This document shows positions 14,675 through 21,134 of a stretch of 50,431 nt of DNA, piece by piece; the stretch's first letter is position 1, and every line of letters starts with the position of its first letter. The translations under genes were made by a program, and so were the position numbers. The stretch is from contig JANOPN010000096.1 in the NCBI GenBank assembly GCA_031421855.1, positions 1-50,431 of the forward strand, read 5' to 3'. The notes under the pieces were generated by a model. The model had not been told where the DNA came from. It saw only the letters and a list, made by a program, of their open reading frames with translations, and made no database searches. The stretch comes from JAAFHN01 sp031421855. GTDB lineage: Bacteria > Pseudomonadota > Gammaproteobacteria > Burkholderiales > Burkholderiaceae_C.

Positions 14675-15456
14675 GAAGCTAAGGGCGATTGGAGCAGATC
14701 GCGCTGGCCGCAAACCGCGCACCCGGGGTTTCGCGCGACCGTCATGGTCTGGAGGCTGAATCCGCGCGCATCGATCAAGAGCAGCTTGCCGACCAAGGCC
14801 GTGCCAAAACCAGTGAGCACCGCCAACGCCTGCGCCGCCTGCATGCTGCCGACCATGCCCACCAAGGGCGATAGCACGCCCATGGTTGCACAAGTTGCGT
14901 CGATGTTGTCGCTTAACGCATTGGGGAAAACGCAGGCATAGCAAGGCGAGTCGGCTCGGCGGGGGTCAAACACACTCAGTTGGGCATCGAACCGAATCGC
15001 CGAGCCACTGACCAAGGGGACGCGCTTGTCCACACTCGCCGCATTGATGGCTTGGCGAGTCGCAAAGTTGTCGGTGCAGTCCAGCACCAAATGGGCGTTG
15101 TTTAGCAGCGAAAGCAGCGACTCAGGCGTTGCCTGCTTAAACACGGCATCGATTTGAACATCGGGGTTCAGTCGCTTGCACGCAGCGCTCAACGACACCA
15201 CTTTGGCTTGGCCAACGGACTCGGTGGTGTGCGCAATCTGGCGCTGCAAGTTGGTCAAGTCAACGATGTCGGCATCAACCAAGGTCAAGTGTCCGATGCC
15301 CGAGGCTGCCAAGTACAAAGCCGCTGCACAACCCAAGCCCCCTGCACCCACGATGACGACGTGGCTGGCGCACAGCGCTCGTTGGCCTTCGATACCAATC
15401 TCATCGAGCAGCACGTGTCGCGAATAGCGCAGCAGCTGATCGTCGGTCAGGTCCAT
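14671..15456 (-). CDS. moeB: MoeB/ThiF-family adenylyltransferase
   Basis: This 261-residue E1-like enzyme adenylates the C-terminal Gly-Gly of a ubiquitin-like sulfur carrier (MoaD or ThiS) for molybdopterin or thiamine synthesis. It has RYSRHVLLDEIGIEGQ, the nucleotide loop VVIVGAGGLGCAAALYLA, the TNLQRQ arginine segment, DCTDNFATR, and two Cys pairs (CYAC and CAVC) that bind zinc. ATG 15456 is used; a TTG one codon upstream is also in frame. The many molybdo-enzyme genes elsewhere in the window make a molybdopterin role plausible, but ThiF cannot be separated by sequence alone. Confidence 0.88.
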   Translation of the reverse strand: MDLTDDQLLRYSRHVLLDEIGIEGQRALCASHVVIVGAGGLGCAAALYLAASGIGHLTLVDADIVDLTNLQRQIAHTTESVGQAKVVSLSAACKRLNPDVQIDAVFKQATPESLLSLLNNAHLVLDCTDNFATRQAINAASVDKRVPLVSGSAIRFDAQLSVFDPRRADSPCYACVFPNALSDNIDATCATMGVLSPLVGMVGSMQAAQALAVLTGFGTALVGKLLLIDARGFSLQTMTVARNPGCAVCGQRDLLQSPLAS

Positions 15457-15498
15457 CAATGGGTGATTGAGCGGCTGTGTGAGCGGCTGTGTGTGGCG

Positions 15499-16953
15499 CT
15501 ACTGCGCTTTCGGCTCGTCTTTGCGTTCAGCAAGCGACTTGCTCACGACCACAGGCGCGCCTTTGAGGCGGTTAAGTGCTTGCTGCAGCGGAAAGTCTTT
15601 GGCAGAGCCCAACTCTGGCGGGCGCTGGCGCTCAGCGGCGGGTTTGCGCATTTCTTCGTCCCAGCGTTTGCGGGCTTCATCGCGCTGCTTCTCTAAGCTG
15701 GTGTCTTTGTCTTCGGTGCCGACCGAGCTGGTCAGGTGCTTGTCGTAGTCGGCCTCGCGCATGCGCAGCACGGCGTAAGGGTTGCCGTTTTCCAAGTCGT
15801 CGACCATCACGTCAGGCACGATGCCTTTGGCTTGAATCGAGCGGCCGTTGGGCGTGAAATAGCGCTGCGTGGTCAGCTTCAACGCCGAATCGGCGGTGAG
15901 CTGGTGCAAGGTTTGAACCGAGCCCTTACCGAAGGTCTGGCTGCCCATGATGACCCCGCGCTTGGCATCTTGAATGGCCCCGGCGACGATTTCACTGGCT
16001 GACGCGGAGCCTGCGTCGACCAACACCACCAACTCGATGCCTTTGAGTTGCGGTGGCAAGCCTGCCAGCGCATTGCTGAGCTTGCGCCCCGGGTTAGCAG
16101 GGTCACGAATGGCGTCGGCCTCGACTTTGACGACCGTCTTGGCTTGCTGCAGTTGTCCGTTGGTCGTCACTGCCGTTGAGCCCTCGGGCAAAAACAGCGA
16201 CAGCACGCCTTGGGCGGAGTCCAGCAATCCGCCCGGGTTGCCGCGCAGGTCAACCACCAAACCTTTGAGGCCGGGGTCGGTTTTGAGCATGCTGCGCACC
16301 GCAGATACGGTATCAGCAGCGGTGCTTTCTTGGAACTGATTCAAGCGAACCCAGCCCAAACCCGGTTCCATGACTTTGTATCGAACCGACTTTTGAACAA
16401 TCTCCGCACGCGTGATCACCAGCGGAAACGAGCGGTTTTCGTCCTTGCGAAACACGGTGAGCGTCACCTTAGTGTCGGCCTGCCCGCGCATGCGCTTGAT
16501 GGCTTGCTCCATGTTCAGGCCCTTGACCTGGGTGTCGTCGATGCGGGTGATCAAGTCACCCGTTTTCATGCCGGCCTTCTCAGCGGGCGAGCCTTCAATT
16601 GGCGCGACCACACGAACCAAGCCGTCAAGCATTTCGATTTGTATGCCCAGCCCCACAAATTTGCCCGACACGCCTTCGCGGAACTCCTTGAGCCCCGTTC
16701 CGGTTAAGTACGTGCTGTGTGGGTCCAGGCTCGCCACCATGCCCTCGATGGCACCTTGCAAGACCTTTTTCTCGTCAATGGGCTCCACATAGGCGGCTTT
16801 GGCCAAGCCAAACACCTCGGCAATTTGCCGGATGTGGTCGTAAGGAATGGGTGAAAGCGGGCCGCGCGCGACCGCCTGCGCACCCATGGTGGCTAGGGCA
16901 CCGGCAATGGCACCGAGGGCGATCCAGCCCATTGGTTTTGAGTATTGGCGCAT
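15499..16953 (-). CDS. ctpA: Periplasmic C-terminal processing peptidase, S41 family
   Basis: This 484-residue exported serine protease cleaves or degrades proteins from the C-terminus in the periplasm. An N-terminal membrane/signal segment (WIALGAIAGALATMGAQAVA) is followed by a PDZ domain (GLGIQIEML to VTLTVFR). The protease core carries LVVDLRGNPGGLL, the catalytic Ser in GSASASEIVAGA and the general-base Lys in QTFGKGSVQ. ATG 16953 (MRQYSK) matches the usual start; upstream in-frame ATG 16992 adds residues not typical of the family. The Lys/Arg/Glu-rich C-terminal tail is unremarkable. It sits upstream of moeB on the same strand. Confidence 0.92.
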   Translation of the reverse strand: MRQYSKPMGWIALGAIAGALATMGAQAVARGPLSPIPYDHIRQIAEVFGLAKAAYVEPIDEKKVLQGAIEGMVASLDPHSTYLTGTGLKEFREGVSGKFVGLGIQIEMLDGLVRVVAPIEGSPAEKAGMKTGDLITRIDDTQVKGLNMEQAIKRMRGQADTKVTLTVFRKDENRSFPLVITRAEIVQKSVRYKVMEPGLGWVRLNQFQESTAADTVSAVRSMLKTDPGLKGLVVDLRGNPGGLLDSAQGVLSLFLPEGSTAVTTNGQLQQAKTVVKVEADAIRDPANPGRKLSNALAGLPPQLKGIELVVLVDAGSASASEIVAGAIQDAKRGVIMGSQTFGKGSVQTLHQLTADSALKLTTQRYFTPNGRSIQAKGIVPDVMVDDLENGNPYAVLRMREADYDKHLTSSVGTEDKDTSLEKQRDEARKRWDEEMRKPAAERQRPPELGSAKDFPLQQALNRLKGAPVVVSKSLAERKDEPKAQ

Positions 16954-17109
16954 GTGTTGAGGTTCGTCCCGCACGAGATGGTGCGTTGTCATATACAAAT
17001 TGACGATTGATTCCAATATACACCTTGGAGGCATCTGGCGTGTCAAGTTCCACGTTCGTGATGCTGGCACACTAGCGGATTGATGGGTTTTAAATTTGGG
17101 AGAGTGAAC

Positions 17110-17532
17110 GTGGCGCGCTTACAAAACCGAATCTCGAGTTTGGGTCGTCTTTTGGTCTTGACGATTCTTGGCTGCGGCGGTGCGCAAGCGGCAGATTCCG
17201 CGTGCGGCGTTCAAGTGGTAAATTTGCTCGCCAGCGGCAAGATCAACGCGTTGTCCGCACTGTTTCGTGAGCCGTCACAGCTGATTGAGCCGCTAGACCA
17301 GCTCGCAAAGCACCTTGGTGCAGTCTCTGGGGTGCGAGCGGTTGATGCGCCGCGATTTGCCAAGCACGGGCGTCTGTCGGTGCCGAACCCAACCGTCAAC
17401 CACGCACATGCCTACCAAGGACATTGGATCAACGCCGAGTCTGAGAGGCTCGGCCCGATTCAATTCCATGTTGCGCAATTAAATGGAGAGGCTTGTTTCG
17501 TGGCGGCGATTCACCTTGACATCGAACGATGA
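17110..17532 (+). CDS. Unrecognised small exported protein
   Basis: This is a protein of about 140 residues that I do not recognise. From GTG 17110, with GGGAGA six bases upstream, it starts with a basic stretch and a hydrophobic segment (LLVLTILGCGGAQA) that looks like a cleavable signal peptide. The mature part has two cysteines (SACGVQV near its start, GEACFVA near its end) that could form a disulfide, and no known motif. It is on the plus strand between the minus-strand genes ctpA and gpmA, which usually neighbour each other directly in this group, and a repeat copy follows its stop. This suggests a later insertion. Confidence 0.55.
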   Translation: MARLQNRISSLGRLLVLTILGCGGAQAADSACGVQVVNLLASGKINALSALFREPSQLIEPLDQLAKHLGAVSGVRAVDAPRFAKHGRLSVPNPTVNHAHAYQGHWINAESERLGPIQFHVAQLNGEACFVAAIHLDIER

Positions 17533-17550
17533 AATAGTGGAACAAATCAC

Positions 17551-17591
17551 CGTGGTGCCCGGATTCATTGAGCCCAAAGCTATCAATTTTT
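17551..17591 (-). repeat. Interspersed repeat copy between convergent genes
   Basis: Read as reverse complement, this has TTGATAGC, then CTCAATGAATCCGGGCACCA. It keeps the left end and core of the family with a changed middle. It fills most of the 64-bp gap between the small exported protein and gpmA, and no separate terminator was seen there. Confidence 0.7.
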
Positions 17592-17596
17592 GAAGC

Positions 17597-18340
17597 CTAA
17601 GCTTTGCCTTGGGCTGCGACTGCGGCTGCGGCGCGGGCTGCTGCTTCGGCATCACCTGCGTAGTAGTGACGAATGGGTTTGAGGGCGTGGTCCAGCTCAT
17701 ACACAAGCGGCGTGCCGTTTGGGATGTTGAGCGAGACGATGTCCTCGTCTGAGACGTTGTCCAGGTATTTGACCAAAGCGCGAATGGAGTTGCCGTGCGC
17801 GGCCACGACGATGCGTTTGCCCGCTCGAATTGCCGGGGCCATGGACTCGGTCCACAGCGGCATGACGCGCGCCACCGTGTCCTTGAGGCATTCGGTGAGT
17901 GGCACATCGCTTGGGTTGAGTCGGGCGTAGCGCGGGTCACTGCGTTCGCAGCGGGGGTCAAGCGCATCGAGCGGCGGCGGCGGTACGTCAAAGCTGCGTC
18001 GCCAAGCCAAAACTTGGGCTTCGCCAAACTTCTTGGCGGTTTCGCTCTTGTTGAGGCCTTGCAAGTCGCCGTAATGGCGCTCATTGAGCCGCCACGCGTT
18101 GACGACCGGCAGCCAGGTGCGATCCATCTCATCCAGCGTGTGCCAAAGCGTGCGGGTGGCCCGTTTGAGGACGCTGCTGTACGCGATGTCGAACTCAAAC
18201 CCTTCGGCTTTGAGGGTGCGCCCAGCCGATTTGGCCTGCTCAACGCCCAAGGGGGTCAAATCGACATCGGTCCAACCCGTGAAGCGATTTTCTAAGTTCC
18301 AGGTGGATTCGCCGTGGCGAATGAGGACAAGTTTGTGCAT
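17597..18340 (-). CDS. gpmA: 2,3-bisphosphoglycerate-dependent phosphoglycerate mutase
   Basis: This glycolytic/gluconeogenic cytosolic enzyme interconverts 3- and 2-phosphoglycerate. Its 247 residues match the family. Visible features are the phospho-histidine His9 in LVLIRHGES, Glu87 in LNERHYGDLQG, His182 in VVAAHGNSIRALVKY, and SLNIPNGTPLVYEL. The Ala-rich C-terminus (AEAAARAAAAVAAQGKA) is common in betaproteobacterial GpmA. It is divergent from the rhodanese-grxC-secB-gpsA cluster. Confidence 0.96.
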   Translation of the reverse strand: MHKLVLIRHGESTWNLENRFTGWTDVDLTPLGVEQAKSAGRTLKAEGFEFDIAYSSVLKRATRTLWHTLDEMDRTWLPVVNAWRLNERHYGDLQGLNKSETAKKFGEAQVLAWRRSFDVPPPPLDALDPRCERSDPRYARLNPSDVPLTECLKDTVARVMPLWTESMAPAIRAGKRIVVAAHGNSIRALVKYLDNVSDEDIVSLNIPNGTPLVYELDHALKPIRHYYAGDAEAAARAAAAVAAQGKA

Positions 18341-18442
18341 TTTTGACAGTGAATATCGGGGTTTTAGCGGGGTTTGGGTGATTCAGTCAGATCAATTTTA
18401 GAATGCAGGGTTTTGAACTAGGCCGCTCACGCGTTTCACCCC

Positions 18443-18859
18443 ATGGATTTTCTCATCAACAACTGGCCTTTGATCTTGGTCGCTTTCGCCGCTGGCGGCA
18501 TGCTGGTCTGGCCGGCCGTGGTGTCCGCACCTCGGGGCGGCGCGATTGCCGTGACCGAGGCGGTGAACCTGATCAACCGCGAAAAAGCGGTCGTGATTGA
18601 CATCAGCGACGAGGCCGAGTTTGCTAAAGCGCATGTGGGCGGAGCCAAAAATGTGCCGTTTGACCAAGTTGAGGTCAAGCTTGCGTCAGTCGTCAAAAAC
18701 AAAGCCACGCCGGTGATTTTGGTGTGTGCCAGCGGTTCGCGAAGCGTCAAAGCGGTTGCCTTGGCCAAAAAGGCCGGGTTCACCAATGTGCAGTCGCTCA
18801 ATGGCGGCACGGCAGGCTGGCGAGCCGCGAGCATGCCAATCGATGCGGTCTTGGCCTAA
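18443..18859 (+). CDS. Membrane-anchored rhodanese-like protein
   Basis: This 138-residue protein has an N-terminal transmembrane helix (WPLILVAFAAGGMLVWPAVV) followed by one rhodanese domain: VVIDISDEAEFAKAHVGGAKNVP, then catalytic Cys in VILVCASGSRS, ending GFTNVQSLNGGTAGWRAA. It resembles YibN-type proteins of the yibN-grxC-secB-gpsA cluster. A sulfur-transfer or redox role is likely, but the donor and acceptor are unknown. It is 30 bp upstream of grxC and probably heads that operon. Confidence 0.88.
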   Translation: MDFLINNWPLILVAFAAGGMLVWPAVVSAPRGGAIAVTEAVNLINREKAVVIDISDEAEFAKAHVGGAKNVPFDQVEVKLASVVKNKATPVILVCASGSRSVKAVALAKKAGFTNVQSLNGGTAGWRAASMPIDAVLA

Positions 18860-18889
18860 TTTTTGCCAACTTTTAGGAGCCACCCCGCC

Positions 18890-19150
18890 ATGCAAGCCGT
18901 CAAGATGTTCACCACCGCCGTTTGCCCGTATTGCATTCGAGCCAAACAGTTGCTCAAAAGCAAGGGTGTGGAGTCGATCGAAGAAATCCGCATCGACTTG
19001 GACACCGCGCAGCGCGACGCGATGATGCAGGCGACCGGTCGGCGCACAGTGCCTCAAATTTACGTAGGAGCGACCCACGTCGGCGGTTTTGACGACCTCG
19101 CTGCCTTAGACGCCAAGGGCGGTTTGATGCCCCTTTTGCAGGCAGCTTGA
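18890..19150 (+). CDS. grxC: Glutaredoxin 3
   Basis: This 86-residue dithiol glutaredoxin has the CPYC active site in TTAVCPYCIRAKQLL, the cis-Pro in RRTVPQIYVG and the GSH-binding GGFDDLAALD. ATG 18890 follows AGGAG (18875-18879) by ten bases and gives the standard length; an upstream in-frame start would add unconserved residues. It lies between rhodanese and secB as in many proteobacteria. Confidence 0.95.
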   Translation: MQAVKMFTTAVCPYCIRAKQLLKSKGVESIEEIRIDLDTAQRDAMMQATGRRTVPQIYVGATHVGGFDDLAALDAKGGLMPLLQAA

Positions 19151-19250
19151 CCTGAGATAATCAGACTAAAACCGCTCGGGCGCGTTGCTGTCGAATGCAG
19201 CAAACGGGCTTTTCTTTTGCTTTTTTCATGATTTCCCCCAAGGAGCTGAC

Positions 19251-19787
19251 ATGTCAGACGAAACCAACATCGCCCAAGTCATACCGCCAGTCGAAGCGCA
19301 ATCCGCACCGATTGAGGCTGTGTTCCAGATCCAGCGCATCTACCTCAAAGAAGCCTCGCTTGAGCAGCCCAATTCACCGGGCATTTTCTTGGACCCACAG
19401 CAACCGGCGGTTGACATCCAGCTCGGCGTTGATGCCAAGCCCGTTGTGGAAGGCATTTTCGAGGTCACCGTCACGGCGACTGTGACGACCAAAATCGAAA
19501 CCAAGACCGTGTTTTTGGCTGAATGTCGCCAAGGCGGCATCTTTGAAGTCCGCAACATGCCTGACGACCAACTCAGCGCCATTTTGGGCATTGCATGCCC
19601 GCAAATCGTCTACCCATATTTGCGTGCCAACGTGGCTGACTTGATCCAGCGCGCTGGGTTTCCGCCCGTGCACTTGGCAGAGATTAATTTCCAAGCCATG
19701 TACGAAGCGCAACAAGCCCAGCAAGCCGACGCTGCCGCTCAAGCAACGGGTGCCTTGGGCGCACCGGCTGCGGCCAACGACGCCTGA
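19251..19787 (+). CDS. secB: Protein-export chaperone SecB
   Basis: This 178-residue cytosolic tetrameric chaperone keeps preproteins unfolded and delivers them to SecA. It has FQIQRIYLKEASLEQPNSP, FEVTVTATVTT, VFLAECRQGGIFEV, ILGIACPQIVYPYLRANVADLIQRAGFPPVHLAEINFQAMY, and an Ala/Gln-rich tail. ATG 19251 follows AAGGAG (19240-19245). A run of seven 10-bp tandem units and an intrinsic terminator follow the stop. A second, divergent SecB-like protein is encoded in the toxin-antitoxin operon at 47954. Confidence 0.96.
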   Translation: MSDETNIAQVIPPVEAQSAPIEAVFQIQRIYLKEASLEQPNSPGIFLDPQQPAVDIQLGVDAKPVVEGIFEVTVTATVTTKIETKTVFLAECRQGGIFEVRNMPDDQLSAILGIACPQIVYPYLRANVADLIQRAGFPPVHLAEINFQAMYEAQQAQQADAAAQATGALGAPAAANDA

Positions 19788-19788
19788 A

Positions 19789-19858
19789 CGGCGCATAACG
19801 GCGCATAACGGCGCATAACCGCGCACAACCGCGCACAACCGCGCACAACCGCGCGATA
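19789..19858. repeat. Seven 10-bp tandem units after secB
   Basis: Beginning one base after the secB stop there are three units of CGGCGCATAA, three of CCGCGCACAA and one partial CCGCGCGATA, without spacers. Two sub-blocks with a sharp switch suggest slippage expansion of two variant units. The array ends at the terminator stem. Confidence 0.9.
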
Positions 19859-19860
19859 AG

Positions 19861-19880
19861 AGGCCCCGGCGGGCCTTTTG
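19861..19880 (+). terminator. Intrinsic terminator after secB
   Basis: A six-base-pair stem AGGCCC (19861-19866) / GGGCCT (19871-19876) with loop CGGC is followed by TTTTG. It would end transcripts from rhodanese-grxC-secB before gpsA. Confidence 0.7.
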
Positions 19881-19908
19881 TCGTTTTTGGAGGCAAATTT
19901 GATGAAAA

Positions 19909-19948
19909 TTGGCCCTTGGTCGCCGGATTCATTGAGTTTGTTGCTATG
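19909..19948 (-). repeat. Interspersed repeat copy abutting the gpsA start
   Basis: The reverse complement reads TTCATAGCAACAAACTCAATGA then ATCCGGCGACCAAGGGCC. The repeat's outer TTGCTATG supplies the gpsA ATG at 19946, so the element occupies the position where a ribosome site would be expected. Confidence 0.85.
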
Positions 19949-20947
19949 AATATAGTAGTGATTGGTGGGGGTGCTTGGGGCACGGCTTTGGCGATTTTGG
20001 CAAGCCACTCGCACCACACGACGTTGGCTGTGCGGTCTGCGTCTGCCAAGCACGAGCTGGATACTCAGCGAGAAAACGTCGCATATCTGCCCGGATTTGC
20101 TTTACCAATGGCGTTGCGAATCGCCCATGTGCCGAGTGCAGGTCAGTTTCCGCAGGAGCTTTTGGCCGCTGATTTGGTCATTTTGGCAACACCTGCGGCT
20201 GCCGTTGAGTCGTGGCTCGCGGCGTTGCCGCCGATGCCAGCCTTGGCTTGGCTCAGCAAAGGCTTGGTTTTTTCGGCTAACGACGACCCGCACGCGCTTT
20301 TGCTGCATGAAGTTGCGGCGAGGGTTTGCCCAAATCAGCCGGTGGGTGTGCTGAGCGGGCCGAGTTTCGCGCAAGAGGTCGCTCGGGGACGCCTGTGCGC
20401 GGTGGTTGCGGCGAGCGAGCACGCCGATGTTCGCGCGCGGCTCATCGGCGCGTTTCACAGCGAGCGGTTTCGGGTGTACGGCAATGACGACATTGGCGGG
20501 GTCGAAGTGGGCGGCGCGGTTAAAAACGTCTTGGCCATCGCGGCAGGTGTCTGCGATGGGCTCGGGTTGGGCCTGAACGCACGCGCCGCGCTGTTGACCC
20601 GGGGCTTGGCCGAGATGAGTCGCTTCGGCGTGGCTTTGGGCGCGCGGCTAGAGACGTTCATGGGTTTGAGCGGGTTGGGTGATTTGGTGTTGACGGCCAC
20701 CGGCGACTTGAGTCGCAACCGACGCGTCGGTTTGGCGCTTGCACAGGGCCAGACGGTCGATCAAATTGTGGCTACTTTGGGGCACGTTGCAGAAGGCGTG
20801 CCCAGCGCAAAAGCGATTGCGCGGCGCGCGGCATCGCTTGGGGTGGAAATGCCCATGGTGGACGCCGTCAACCGCCTGATTCTGGGACAGGTCACGCCTG
20901 AACAAGCGGTTAGCGAATTGATGGGCAGAAATCCGGCGGATGAGTGA
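19946..20947 (+). CDS. gpsA: NAD(P)-dependent glycerol-3-phosphate dehydrogenase
   Basis: This 333-residue cytosolic enzyme reduces dihydroxyacetone phosphate to sn-glycerol-3-phosphate for phospholipid synthesis. It has the N-terminal dinucleotide loop IVVIGGGAWGTALA, VGVLSGPSFAQEVARG, the catalytic Lys in GAVKNVLAIAAGVCDGLGLG, and LSGLGDLVLTATGDLSRNRRVG. ATG 19946 begins exactly at the usual MNIVVIG; the in-frame extension to a TTG at 19916 is encoded entirely by the repeat and was not used. No Shine-Dalgarno sequence is visible upstream because the repeat is there. Confidence 0.95.
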   Translation: MNIVVIGGGAWGTALAILASHSHHTTLAVRSASAKHELDTQRENVAYLPGFALPMALRIAHVPSAGQFPQELLAADLVILATPAAAVESWLAALPPMPALAWLSKGLVFSANDDPHALLLHEVAARVCPNQPVGVLSGPSFAQEVARGRLCAVVAASEHADVRARLIGAFHSERFRVYGNDDIGGVEVGGAVKNVLAIAAGVCDGLGLGLNARAALLTRGLAEMSRFGVALGARLETFMGLSGLGDLVLTATGDLSRNRRVGLALAQGQTVDQIVATLGHVAEGVPSAKAIARRAASLGVEMPMVDAVNRLILGQVTPEQAVSELMGRNPADE

Positions 20948-20992
20948 GATGGCCGTCGGTGCAAGCGTTCGGCGTGCGGGTTCTTACAATCA

Positions 20993-21096
20993 TAGGACTT
21001 ACGCAAAACCGCCCCAGCCGCGTTGCCGCTCCTAGCCGTGCTATTCGCACTGTCGTCGTCGCTGCGCCTTGCTGGGACAATTTTGCGTAAGTCCTA
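20993..21096. mobile_element. MITE-like element with terminal inverted repeats
   Basis: A 104-bp element begins TAGGACTTACGCAAAA (20993-21008) and ends with its exact complement TTTTGCGTAAGTCCTA (21081-21096). The inverted match continues inward as CCGCCCCAGC versus TTGTCCCAGC. There is no room for a transposase, so it would be moved in trans. A target duplication is not obvious; the outer TA may be part of one. It lies in the gpsA-to-yjbH-like intergenic region. Confidence 0.8.
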
Positions 21097-21134
21097 AATC
21101 TAATGTTGACGTGGCAAAAGCCAAGGGAAAAACT

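Noticed and set aside
14675..14944. 90-residue N-terminal extension of the AhpD-like protein
   Set aside because: Antisense-like composition overlapping moeB; the ATGA overlap at 14671-14674 gives the natural start.
19180..19215. Stem TTGCTG/CAGCAA before secB as a terminator
   Set aside because: Only six base pairs, with mismatches beyond and a gap before the T-rich part; too weak to list.
19916..19945. Upstream TTG start for gpsA
   Set aside because: The ten added residues are encoded by the interspersed repeat, and the conserved GpsA start is at ATG 19946.
21069..21134. Upstream start for the YjbH-like gene
   Set aside because: It falls inside the MITE-like element; GTG 21135 has a good ribosome site.
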